Below are positions 43,060 to 52,538 of a DNA stretch of 64,000 nt, in pieces. The stretch spans positions 1 to 64,000 of the forward strand of contig JAGAAO010000047.1 in the NCBI GenBank assembly GCA_017615275.1, given 5' to 3'. The stretch is from Butyrivibrio sp. (GTDB lineage Bacteria; Bacillota; Clostridia; Lachnospirales; Lachnospiraceae). Every line of letters begins with the position of its first letter. Positions within the stretch are counted from its first letter, which is position 1. A program made the translations under genes and the position numbers. The notes below the pieces were generated by a model. The model ran no database searches, was not told where the DNA came from, and worked only from the letters and a program-made list of their open reading frames with translations.

Positions 43060-45381
43060 TTGAAGAAAGTTAGGAATGTTAGGACGGTCGTAGGTTGTAT
43101 CCTGGTGGTTTCTATGATTGCCACCTGTGTGACCGGATGTGGGAAAAAAGGTGATAAAGACCAAAAAGCCGAAAACAAAAGTACTGACGCCGAGGAGCTT
43201 TTGAATGAGGCACAGAACATAGAAAAAGACTATATTTTTAAGCAGGAAGACATCGAAGGAGTGTTTGAAAATGCTGTTTATACTCCTTATCTTGCCTGTA
43301 TGGGAGATAAGGTGAATGCAGTTGTGATTTCTGAGAGCAGCGAAGTCAGTGCGATTTCGCTTAACAGAGACGGCTCCGATGTAAAGTCATTTGCAGTTGC
43401 CATTGATGCAAATAAGATGTCCGGCAAATATGCATATGATAATGACGGAAATCTCTATGTGCAGTATTGCGAGTATGAAAGAAAAGATGACATGTATGAT
43501 GATAATGCGAAACCTACAAATATTATTCTGCTTAAGTATGACGGCACGGGCAATGAGCTTTCAAGAACTGACATGAAGAAGGAACTTGCGGTAGATGACG
43601 GTTTCAAAGTCTATACAATGTATTGGACTTCAAAGTACGGTCTTGTATTGCAGACATCAAGAGGAATCGAAACTTATGACGGCAAGGGCGGACTTAATGT
43701 AGTAATTGATGCCAAGACCACCAAAGCTGTTCTTGGTGAAAAAGGTTATTACCTCTGCAAGGGATCCGGGGATCAGATCTTTTCTTCAAGCTATGAAGAT
43801 GCTGGCAGGAAACTGAGAAAAGTCGATCTGGATAACAAGAAATTCGGCGAGCCGAGTTCTGCATTGGGAGAAGGTGAATATTACAGCTTTTATGGAGGCG
43901 AAGGATACGATCTTTATGCCAATGACAACGAATCAATCTATGGCTATGATGCGAAAACAGATAAACTTGTTAAGCTTATAGACATCGAGGATTCGGAGAT
44001 CGGCGGAGAATATGGAATCACAAATATAGCCGCTCTAAGTGAAAAGGAGATGTTTGCGATAATTCCAAATTCCGATATGAAATGTATTCTTTCAAGACTC
44101 ACCAAAGTCAGACCCGAGGATGTAAAAAATAAGACAGTCCTAACCGTCGGAGGATTATTTATCGATTCCGACATGAACAGTTTTGCCCTTAGATTCAACA
44201 GATCGAATGATAAGTATAGGATAAAAATTGTTGATTACGGTGCCGGTGATGTTGATAGTGATGTTACGACCGAAGATCTGGTAAAGCAGTTTAATTTAGA
44301 TATTCTTTCGGGAAAAGTTCCCGACATTATCTATTTTAATGAGTACATAGATGTAAATAACTATGTTGATAAAGGATTGCTGCTTGATATTACATCGGAT
44401 TTCGGCAAAGGCGGAGCTCTTGGAAATATAGAGATCTTGCCTAATGTATTTGAAATGATGCATAAAAATGACAAGGTGTACACTGTCATTCCGTCATTTA
44501 GTATCGGAACGGTCGTTATGCGTGAGAGATATGCCGAAGGTAAAAAAACTCTTACGTACAATGATTGCAATGATCTGATCAAAGGAAAACATGTAGATTA
44601 TAAAACTGCATTCGGACCTTGCGATCAGAGCGAGATACTATATGAAGGAATAATATACGGAGGCGACAGATACATAGATCGCCAAAATAAGAAGTGTGAT
44701 TTTAAAAACTCCGATTTCATAGGACTTCTAAATTTTTCAAAAGAGTTCCCCAAAGAGGTTGATAACAGTCTCTACGATGAAGGAAGAGAGAAGTTTTACA
44801 CTGATGACAGTGAATTGTTTGACAGTACATATTTTTCTGATTTCTTTTACAGTTACGGAAGAGAAAAAAATGCTTTGTTTAAGGATGATATTGCATTTGT
44901 CGGATTTCCGAATGATGCAGGTGTAAATGAAGCGTGTATACAACCCGAAGCTTTACTGGGAATAAGCAGTAGCACAGCTGATAAAGACGGTGCGATTGCA
45001 TTTATAAAAGAGCTTTTTGAAACAGAATATGTTTCTGACGGTGGAAGGCCTTCCTTTTCATCCAATAAAGCAGTGCTTGAAAATATGATGAAGGAAGCGA
45101 TGCAGGAAAAATATGAGACGGTAAACGGTGAGAAAAAGCCTGTCGAAGAATTCTATTCTGTTGGCGAAGATGAGATCAAAGCAGTTCCTCTTACAAAAGA
45201 TGAGGTACAGAAGCTTTACGATTATATTCTTTCGATAAAGACAATGTATCAGTATGATATTCAAATACATAATATTGTTCAGGAGGAGGCTTCAGCGTTC
45301 TTCAGCGGTCAGAAGTCAGCCGAAGAAGTAGCCGATCTTGTACAGAACAGAGTTACAACATATATCAATGAAAATAAGTAA
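43060..45381 (+). CDS. Propeller/solute-binding fusion lipoprotein, array member 2
   Basis: 773 residues. TTG start with AAAGGAG at 43051-43057; lipobox VTGC. Residues ~45-350 form about six four-strand-like repeats (for example YDNDGNLYVQY, SRGIETYD, GGEGYDLYANDN, YGYDAKTDKL), read here as a beta-propeller. Residues ~355-773 are a family 1 extracellular solute-binding protein: FNRSNDKYRIKIVDYG, the VPDIIYF strand, YVDKGLLLDITSDF, and the characteristic C-terminal FFSGQKSAEEVADLVQNRV. Ligand unknown, probably oligosaccharide by permease type. With members 6 and 7 it shares the DSEIGG-type junction. Confidence 0.85.
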   Translation: MKKVRNVRTVVGCILVVSMIATCVTGCGKKGDKDQKAENKSTDAEELLNEAQNIEKDYIFKQEDIEGVFENAVYTPYLACMGDKVNAVVISESSEVSAISLNRDGSDVKSFAVAIDANKMSGKYAYDNDGNLYVQYCEYERKDDMYDDNAKPTNIILLKYDGTGNELSRTDMKKELAVDDGFKVYTMYWTSKYGLVLQTSRGIETYDGKGGLNVVIDAKTTKAVLGEKGYYLCKGSGDQIFSSSYEDAGRKLRKVDLDNKKFGEPSSALGEGEYYSFYGGEGYDLYANDNESIYGYDAKTDKLVKLIDIEDSEIGGEYGITNIAALSEKEMFAIIPNSDMKCILSRLTKVRPEDVKNKTVLTVGGLFIDSDMNSFALRFNRSNDKYRIKIVDYGAGDVDSDVTTEDLVKQFNLDILSGKVPDIIYFNEYIDVNNYVDKGLLLDITSDFGKGGALGNIEILPNVFEMMHKNDKVYTVIPSFSIGTVVMRERYAEGKKTLTYNDCNDLIKGKHVDYKTAFGPCDQSEILYEGIIYGGDRYIDRQNKKCDFKNSDFIGLLNFSKEFPKEVDNSLYDEGREKFYTDDSELFDSTYFSDFFYSYGREKNALFKDDIAFVGFPNDAGVNEACIQPEALLGISSSTADKDGAIAFIKELFETEYVSDGGRPSFSSNKAVLENMMKEAMQEKYETVNGEKKPVEEFYSVGEDEIKAVPLTKDEVQKLYDYILSIKTMYQYDIQIHNIVQEEASAFFSGQKSAEEVADLVQNRVTTYINENK

Positions 45382-45392
45382 GAGGATAATAG

Positions 45393-47687
45393 ATGAAGAG
45401 AACAGGTTTTACCAAAAGACTTGTGGTGTGCATTCTGGCATCGGTAGTTTTTATGTCAAGTCTTTCGGGCTGCGGCAAGAAGAAAGATACTGTCGCAGAA
45501 GCGGTAAATCAGGCTAAAGAGATAGATAAAGAGCACATATACAGAGAGGAGATGTTGGACGGGATCGTCAAAGGAAAGTCGTATGTTTCTTATCTCGATT
45601 ATGTCGGAGGTAAGATAAGATGCGCATATGCTGATGAATCCGGTAGTTTTACGTTCGTAACAGCTACGGTTGACGGAAACGTAGAGAATTCATTTACGGT
45701 TCCGATTTCCGAAAAGAATATATTTGCGCGTTTTGCAATGGATGATTCCGAGAATCTATATGCACTTTATGATGTATATCCGGAGGCAGAAAGCGAAGAT
45801 TCGAACGAAGAACAGGTAATGGAAGTCGGAGACAGTATTGTGGGATGTTTTCTCGTCAAATTCGATAAAGCCGGAAATGAGATCGCACGAGAAGATGTTT
45901 TTAAAGACTATTCGGGAGGAAATCCTTTTGAATCATATAGTATCGTCTGGACCAAGGATCACGGAATTGTCATATATACTGCAAGAGGTATTGAAACATA
46001 TAGTGAAGACGGCGGTCTGAATGCAATAATTCCTCATGACGATCTTAATAAGTTTACGTGGGGAACTTTGACTAAAGGTTTCGGTGATCAGGTGTACATA
46101 AACGGCTATACCGATTCGGAAAACATGCTAATGAAGGTTGACCTTGATGATAAAAAATTAGGTGATCCGAGTAAGATTTATAGTCAAATTGATTATGGTT
46201 CATTCTTTGGCGGAGAAGGATACGATCTGTACGTTTCAGGTGACGAGTACATTTACGGATATGACAGTAAATCGGACAGAGTTACGGAACTTGCAAATAT
46301 TGCTGATTCGGAGCTTGGTACAGGTTGGGGATTGGATACATGTGTAGCAATCAGTGAAACAGAGATTATCGCATCGGTTTCAGATGATGATAGTTGTTAT
46401 GTTTCAAGATTAACCAAAGTTAAGCCGGAAGATGTAAAGGAAAAGACCGTTGTGACTCTCGGAGGAGTAAATGTTAATTACGGTCTGATCAAAGAAGTTT
46501 ACAGATTCAATAAAAAAAGTACAGATTACAGAATTAAGGTTATAGATTATACCGAGACTTATGAGAATGCGAATTTTGATGACCTTATAAAGCAGTTTAA
46601 TACGGATGTTATATCGGGAAATGCACCTGATATGATGAGTTTTAACGGAATGTTTAATGTAAACAACTACATAAATAAGGGAATCTTAATGGATCTTACA
46701 CCTCTTTTTGATAAGGGCGGAGTGCTTGAAAATATTGAGATACTTCCGAATATCTACGACAAAATGAAGGTGAACGACAAGATATACACTGTTTTTCCGT
46801 CATTTACACTTAATACTGTTTCTGTAAGGAATCAATTTGCGGAAGGAAAAACATCACTTACTTATGATGAGTGTGATGAACTGATAAAAAATAACGGCGT
46901 AGGTTACAATAATGCATTTGGCGATTACAGCAGCAAGAATGCAATACTTATAACAGGACTTCAATACAGCAGTAATAAGTATGTGGATTACGCCAATAAG
47001 AAATGTGATTTCAAGAATGATGAGTTTATCGGGCTTTTGAATTTTGCAAAGAATTTTCCTGATGAATATGATTACGATGATAATAAGAGTGTGTATAACG
47101 ATTTTATCGAAGATAAAGCAATCTTTTTAAATTCGTATATCAATGGTTTCTATGATTATAAAGAAATATCGCAGGCTGTATTTAAAGACGGTTGTGCATT
47201 TGTGGGATTTCCAAACTGTGCCGGTAAAAATGAGGCATATATCGATCCCAATATGACGGTGTGCGTAAACAATAACTCAAAGCATACGGATGTTGCGATT
47301 GAATTTATAAAGAGTCTGTTTGAAGACTACAACGCTTCAGATGATTTCTCTTCAGGTTTTCCTGCGGATAAAGCGACATTTGAAGCCGCAATGAAGATTT
47401 CGACCGAGCCTAAGTACAAGATGGTAAACGGACAGAAAGAGCCGGAAGAAGAGTATACATATATCGACGATGCCAAGATAAAGATTGAGCCATTGTCTGA
47501 AGATGAAGCAAAAGCAATCTACGATTATATTCTTTCTGTAGATACTGTACAAAACTCATATGATTATACGGTTGAAAATATAGTTATGGAAGAAGCGGGA
47601 GCATTTTTCTGCGGCCAGAAATCAGCAGAAGATGTTGCCGATGTGATTCAAAGCAGAGTGACAACATATATTAATGAAAACAGCTGA
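45393..47687 (+). CDS. Propeller/solute-binding fusion lipoprotein, array member 3
   Basis: 764 residues, lipobox LSGC, same two-part layout. The propeller half has YLDYVGGKIRCAY, YSEDGGLNAII, FFGGEGYDLYVSGD and YGYDSKSDRV; the junction reads SRLTKVKPEDVKEKTVVTLGG. The binding half has APDMMSF, YINKGILMDLTPLF, ILPNIYDKMKVNDKIYTVF and FFCGQKSAEDVADVIQSRV. It is closest to members 4 and 5, sharing DKEHIY/F and DSELGxGWG-type segments. Eleven bases separate it from the upstream gene. Confidence 0.85.
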   Translation: MKRTGFTKRLVVCILASVVFMSSLSGCGKKKDTVAEAVNQAKEIDKEHIYREEMLDGIVKGKSYVSYLDYVGGKIRCAYADESGSFTFVTATVDGNVENSFTVPISEKNIFARFAMDDSENLYALYDVYPEAESEDSNEEQVMEVGDSIVGCFLVKFDKAGNEIAREDVFKDYSGGNPFESYSIVWTKDHGIVIYTARGIETYSEDGGLNAIIPHDDLNKFTWGTLTKGFGDQVYINGYTDSENMLMKVDLDDKKLGDPSKIYSQIDYGSFFGGEGYDLYVSGDEYIYGYDSKSDRVTELANIADSELGTGWGLDTCVAISETEIIASVSDDDSCYVSRLTKVKPEDVKEKTVVTLGGVNVNYGLIKEVYRFNKKSTDYRIKVIDYTETYENANFDDLIKQFNTDVISGNAPDMMSFNGMFNVNNYINKGILMDLTPLFDKGGVLENIEILPNIYDKMKVNDKIYTVFPSFTLNTVSVRNQFAEGKTSLTYDECDELIKNNGVGYNNAFGDYSSKNAILITGLQYSSNKYVDYANKKCDFKNDEFIGLLNFAKNFPDEYDYDDNKSVYNDFIEDKAIFLNSYINGFYDYKEISQAVFKDGCAFVGFPNCAGKNEAYIDPNMTVCVNNNSKHTDVAIEFIKSLFEDYNASDDFSSGFPADKATFEAAMKISTEPKYKMVNGQKEPEEEYTYIDDAKIKIEPLSEDEAKAIYDYILSVDTVQNSYDYTVENIVMEEAGAFFCGQKSAEDVADVIQSRVTTYINENS

Positions 47688-47700
47688 CAAGGAGAAGACA

Positions 47701-50193
47701 ATGAAAAAAGTATGTTTGGCCAAAAGAATTGCTGTATGTATTTTTGCATCGGCTATTTTAGTGTCGAGTCTTGCGGGATGTGGCAAGAAGGAAAAAAGTA
47801 AGAGTGGTAACACTGCTCTGAGCAATGCTAAGAAAATTGACAAGGAGCACATTTATAAAGAAGAAGAGATAGAAGGAGTAATTGCTCCGGAGTCTTATAA
47901 TGTTTTTCTTGATTATGTCGGAGGCAAGATCAAGTTAGTAAATGTTGATGATGGTGAGAAATACACATTTGTATCAGCCACAACTGATGGAAAGATTGAA
48001 CAGTCATTTGAGTTTACTGTTCCTTCAAAATACGCGAGCACATATTTTGCCGTGGATGAAGAAGGTAATCTCTATATGCAATATGACGTAAGGGCAGGAG
48101 ACGGTTCCGGTGATTCCGGTGCGGAAGAAGAGGCAGTTGCGGATGAGGGAGCTGCTGAGAATTCCGGTGATGTTAAGGAAGCAGGGGAAGCCGCAAGTAA
48201 GGAAGCGGTAACTGCGGAAGCCAAGACAGCCGATGCTGCAGCTGCAGATGCATCAGCAGGTGACGCTGCAACCGAAGATGCGGTAACCGATGAAGGCTCG
48301 TCAGATGTTATGGTCGAATATGGTTATGATGATACGGTTATCGAATCCGGTTTTATCAAATATGACAATACAGGAAAAGAATTGTTTAAAGAGGATCTTC
48401 TCAAAGACTATTCCGGAGATAAGTCTTATGAATCAGGCGGAGTGGTATGGACCAAGAAGTATGGCCCTGTTCTTTATTCTTCAAGAGGAATTGAGTCATA
48501 CAGTGAAGGTTCAGGGTTCAATACATTGATTTCTTCCGATGATATAAAAGATATTGATTGGGGAACCATATGTAAGGGAGCTGGCGATCAGATCTATGTT
48601 TCCGGTTTTGGAGCCGAAGGTTCGTTTCTATTGATGGTTGACCTTGATAATAAGAAATTGGGTGAACCGAGTAAGGCTTATAATGAAATAGACGGATTTG
48701 GCAGTTTCTTTGCCGGAGAAGGACATGATCTGTATATATCTGACGGTGATTATATTTACGGATATGACAGTAAAGCAGACAGCGTTACAAAGCTTACAAA
48801 TATAGCTGATTCAGAGATTGGTATAGGTTGGGGATTCAGTGATGGTTATGCTTTAAGCGAAAACGAGATGCTTGTAACAATTCCCGATGACGAAAGCAAC
48901 TATTATCTTGCAAGGCTTACCAAAGTAAAACCTGAAGATGTTAAAGATAAGACTGTTATTACACTCGGAGGAATCTATGTTGACCATAAGATCGTAAGAG
49001 AGGCTTATAAATTCAACAAGAAGAATGATGAGTACAAGATAAAAATCGCAGATTACAGTTCGGATTTCGATTATGAGAATAACTCGTATGATGATCTTAT
49101 TAAGCAGTTTAATACAGATATTATATCCGGAAATGCACCGGATATAATGACGTTTGATTTTGAATCAAATATTTACAACTATGTAAATAAAGGAATCTTA
49201 ATGGATCTTTCGCCTCTTTTTGACAAGGGCGGCGCACTTGAAAATGTAGAGATACTTCCGAATATTTTTGAACATATGCATTACAACGACAAGATATATT
49301 GTGTTTATCCGCAGTTTACTATTGATACTGTTGCAATTAGAAACAGTTTCGCGGAAGGAAGGACATCACTTACTTATGATGATTGTGATGAAATAATGCA
49401 AAAAACAGGCACAGATTATAAGACTGCATTCGGAGAGTATTGTTCAAGAAGTTCCATGTTGTACAGCGGAATTATCTATGGCGGAGATAAATATATAGAT
49501 TTTAAGAACAAAAAGTGTGATTTCAAGAACCCTGATTTTATAGCTCTTTTGAATTTTGCAAAAAATTTCCCTGAGGAGATTGATTACGAAGACGGATATT
49601 ATTATCAGTACGCAAATTACATTACCGATAAAGCTATCTTTTATTCCGAAGATTCTTATAACGGATTTGATTCATATGCGGAACTTGGACAGGGGGTATT
49701 TACAGACGGTTATACATTTGTGGGATTCCCCAACAGCAGTGGAGAAAACCAGGCATATATAAGCCCTCAGATGCAGGTCGGCATAAACAGCAAAACAAAG
49801 CATGCTGATGTTGCTATTCAGTTCATAAAGAATTTGTTTGATAACCTTGATCCGAATGGCTTTGGTGGATTCCCTGCCGATAAGAATAAATTCGAAGCTT
49901 CTATGAAGACGGTAACGGGAGAGAGATTCAGGATGGTAAACGGTAAGAAAGAACCTGAAACTTTCTATATTGACAACAAAGAGATACAGGCTAAGCCAAT
50001 GCCTGAAGCTGAAGCAAAGATGATCTACGATTACATTCTTTCTATCGACAATATAGTTGATACGTATGATTCAAAAATTAGTGAGATTATCGATGAAGAA
50101 TCCGGTGCGTTCTTTAGCGGACAGAAGTCTGCGGAAGAGGTTGCCGATATTATTCAGAGCAGAGTAACTACATATATCAACGAAAACAGTTGA
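47701..50193 (+). CDS. Propeller/solute-binding fusion lipoprotein, array member 4 with Ala-rich insertion
   Basis: About 830 residues, the longest member; lipobox LAGC. An in-frame ATG at 47674 is upstream, but AAGGAG directly before 47701 fixes the start. The extra length is a low-complexity Ala/Glu/Asp/Gly insertion (about 48095-48310) in the same propeller loop that is acidic in members 1 and 3. Otherwise it is very like member 3: YGYDSKADSV, LTKVKPEDVKDKTVITLGG, APDIMTF, YVNKGILMDLSPLF, FFSGQKSAEEVADIIQSRV. The insertion looks like an extended linker exposed to solvent. Confidence 0.85.
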   Translation: MKKVCLAKRIAVCIFASAILVSSLAGCGKKEKSKSGNTALSNAKKIDKEHIYKEEEIEGVIAPESYNVFLDYVGGKIKLVNVDDGEKYTFVSATTDGKIEQSFEFTVPSKYASTYFAVDEEGNLYMQYDVRAGDGSGDSGAEEEAVADEGAAENSGDVKEAGEAASKEAVTAEAKTADAAAADASAGDAATEDAVTDEGSSDVMVEYGYDDTVIESGFIKYDNTGKELFKEDLLKDYSGDKSYESGGVVWTKKYGPVLYSSRGIESYSEGSGFNTLISSDDIKDIDWGTICKGAGDQIYVSGFGAEGSFLLMVDLDNKKLGEPSKAYNEIDGFGSFFAGEGHDLYISDGDYIYGYDSKADSVTKLTNIADSEIGIGWGFSDGYALSENEMLVTIPDDESNYYLARLTKVKPEDVKDKTVITLGGIYVDHKIVREAYKFNKKNDEYKIKIADYSSDFDYENNSYDDLIKQFNTDIISGNAPDIMTFDFESNIYNYVNKGILMDLSPLFDKGGALENVEILPNIFEHMHYNDKIYCVYPQFTIDTVAIRNSFAEGRTSLTYDDCDEIMQKTGTDYKTAFGEYCSRSSMLYSGIIYGGDKYIDFKNKKCDFKNPDFIALLNFAKNFPEEIDYEDGYYYQYANYITDKAIFYSEDSYNGFDSYAELGQGVFTDGYTFVGFPNSSGENQAYISPQMQVGINSKTKHADVAIQFIKNLFDNLDPNGFGGFPADKNKFEASMKTVTGERFRMVNGKKEPETFYIDNKEIQAKPMPEAEAKMIYDYILSIDNIVDTYDSKISEIIDEESGAFFSGQKSAEEVADIIQSRVTTYINENS

Positions 50194-50206
50194 GGCGGGA
50201 GAGAAA

Positions 50207-52501
50207 ATGAATAAGGTATGTTTGGTTAAACGTATTGCGGTTTGTTTTTTGGCTTCATTATTGTTTGTATCAAGTATTACCGGATGCGGTAAGAAAAATG
50301 CCGGTGGAAACAAGGATGTTTTAAATCAGGCTAAAGTTATAGATAAGGATCATATCTTCAAAGAAGAAGAGATAAAGGGAATAATCGGAGAAAATTCGTA
50401 TTCCTGCTATCTTGATTATGTCGGAGGGAAGATCAAGTGTATCTATGTGGATGAAGGCGGAAAATATACATTTGTATCTGCAGATACAAACGGAACAATA
50501 GACCTGACATATGAGATTTCATTTTCGGAGAAAAATGTAATCCCACGATTCACATTGGATGAATCGGACAATCTTTATATGTTTTATGATGTTTATCCGG
50601 ATGACGAATCAGATGATTCGTCGTCCGGTTATATGGGTGATAATGATTTATTGTGCTCATATCTTGTTGGATTTGATAATACGGGAAAAGAGCTGTTTAA
50701 AGAGACTATAAAAAGAGAGGATTCGGAAGAGTATAATTCATGCAATATAGTCTGGACTCCCCAATACGGCCTTTTAATCTGTTCAAACGAAGGTATTCAG
50801 ACATACAGTGAGCAGAACGGATTTAGTTTGGTTCTCAGTCCCGAAGTTTTAAAGCAGTTTGAATGGGGCGGTTATATTTTTACAGGCGCAGGTTACCGCT
50901 TGTATGTTGAAGGTTACACCGATCAAGGCATGGTTTTGATGCCCATTGATCTTGATAACAAGAAATTGGGTGAACCAAGTAAGATTTTTGAACAGGTTGA
51001 ATATTGCAGTTTCTTTGGAGGCGAAGGATATGATCTTTATGCTTCCAATGAAAATTTTATCTATGGATATGACAGTGAAACGGACAAACTTACAGAGCTA
51101 GTCAATATAGTAGATTCAGAGCTTGGAATTGGATATGGTCTGGCTGAATGTGTTGCTGTAAGTGATACGGAAATCATCGCTACAATTCCGGATCAGAACA
51201 GTCACTATTATGTCGCTAAACTGTCTAAAGTAAAGCCTGAAGATATAAAAGAAAAGACGGTTATCACTCTTGGCGGAGTTTATGTTGATTACGACATAGT
51301 AATGGAGGCATACAGATTTAATAAGAAAAGTGATGAATACAGGATAAAGGTTGTTGATTACAGCGAAGCCGTAAAAGGTGAAGACTTAAATTATTATGAG
51401 ATATTAAAGAAGTTTAACGTTGATATTTTATCGGGAAAAGCACCCGATATTATAGCATTCGGACCATCACTGGATGTAAATAACTATATAAATAAGGGAG
51501 TATTGATGGATCTTTCTCCTTTGTTTGACAAAGGCGGAGCGCTTGAAAATATTGAGGTACTTCCCAATATTTTTGAGATGATGCATGTGAAAGACAAGAT
51601 ATATTATGTATTCCCCGGATTTACTGTTAGTACGATGGTGATGAGAAATACATACACAGGTGGAAAAACAACGCTTTCTTTTGATGATTGCGATGCGATC
51701 ATAAAGGAAAGAGGTGTAGATTATAAAACTGCGTTTGGAACATTCAGTAAAAATTCTATGCTTGATATGGGCATTTCGTATAGCGGGAATATGTTTATTG
51801 ACTGGGAAAACAGAAAATGTAATTTTAATGGCCCTGAGTTTATTGAGCTTTTGAATTTCGCTAATAAGTTCCCGCAGGAGATTGATTACGATAATTCCCA
51901 TGATTATTATCAGGATTATATAGAGGATAAGTCGATCTTTTTGGATGATTATATTTATGGATTTGATAGATACGGTGAACTTAAGAATGCTTTATTTAAG
52001 GATGAAGTTGCGTTTATCGGATTTCCTAACGGTGATGCCGAGAATATGGCGTATATCAATCCGCAGAGGATTGTGGGTATAAACAGTAAATCGGAGCATA
52101 CCGATATCGCCGTTGAATTTATCAAGAGTATGTTTGAAACATATAATTCATCCCCAAGCAATAATTTCGGTTTTCCTGTGGACAAAAAGACATTTGAGGC
52201 TTATGGAAAAGCAGCGACCGAAGAAAAATACAAGACGGTAAACGGGAAGCAGGAACGCGAAATTTTATATTATTGGATCGGCGACAATAAAACAGAGATC
52301 AAACCTTTGTCGGAGGCTGAGGTACAGAGAGTTTCCGATTATATTCTTTCAATCGATAAGGCACGGATCTCATTTGACGGTAAAGTTTCTGAAATAATAA
52401 ATGAAGAAGCTTCGGCATTTTTTAGCGGGCAGAAGTCTGTTGAAGAGGTTGCCGATATCATTCAGAGCAGGGTAAGCACTTATATTAGTGAAAACAGTTG
52501 A
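50207..52501 (+). CDS. Propeller/solute-binding fusion lipoprotein, array member 5
   Basis: 764 residues, lipobox ITGC, GGGAGAG ribosome-binding site. Propeller half: YLDYVGGKIKCIYV, FFGGEGYDLYASNE, YGYDSETDKL. Junction: LSKVKPEDIKEKTVITLGG. Binding half: APDIIAF, YINKGVLMDLSPLF, VLPNIFEMMHVKDKIYYVF, FFSGQKSVEEVADIIQSRV. The variable loop is short (Asp/Ser-rich). Groups with members 3 and 4 by shared segments. Confidence 0.85.
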   Translation: MNKVCLVKRIAVCFLASLLFVSSITGCGKKNAGGNKDVLNQAKVIDKDHIFKEEEIKGIIGENSYSCYLDYVGGKIKCIYVDEGGKYTFVSADTNGTIDLTYEISFSEKNVIPRFTLDESDNLYMFYDVYPDDESDDSSSGYMGDNDLLCSYLVGFDNTGKELFKETIKREDSEEYNSCNIVWTPQYGLLICSNEGIQTYSEQNGFSLVLSPEVLKQFEWGGYIFTGAGYRLYVEGYTDQGMVLMPIDLDNKKLGEPSKIFEQVEYCSFFGGEGYDLYASNENFIYGYDSETDKLTELVNIVDSELGIGYGLAECVAVSDTEIIATIPDQNSHYYVAKLSKVKPEDIKEKTVITLGGVYVDYDIVMEAYRFNKKSDEYRIKVVDYSEAVKGEDLNYYEILKKFNVDILSGKAPDIIAFGPSLDVNNYINKGVLMDLSPLFDKGGALENIEVLPNIFEMMHVKDKIYYVFPGFTVSTMVMRNTYTGGKTTLSFDDCDAIIKERGVDYKTAFGTFSKNSMLDMGISYSGNMFIDWENRKCNFNGPEFIELLNFANKFPQEIDYDNSHDYYQDYIEDKSIFLDDYIYGFDRYGELKNALFKDEVAFIGFPNGDAENMAYINPQRIVGINSKSEHTDIAVEFIKSMFETYNSSPSNNFGFPVDKKTFEAYGKAATEEKYKTVNGKQEREILYYWIGDNKTEIKPLSEAEVQRVSDYILSIDKARISFDGKVSEIINEEASAFFSGQKSVEEVADIIQSRVSTYISENS

Positions 52502-52538
52502 GGTTTTTTTAGGTATATGGGAAAGGAATAAAAGAGTT

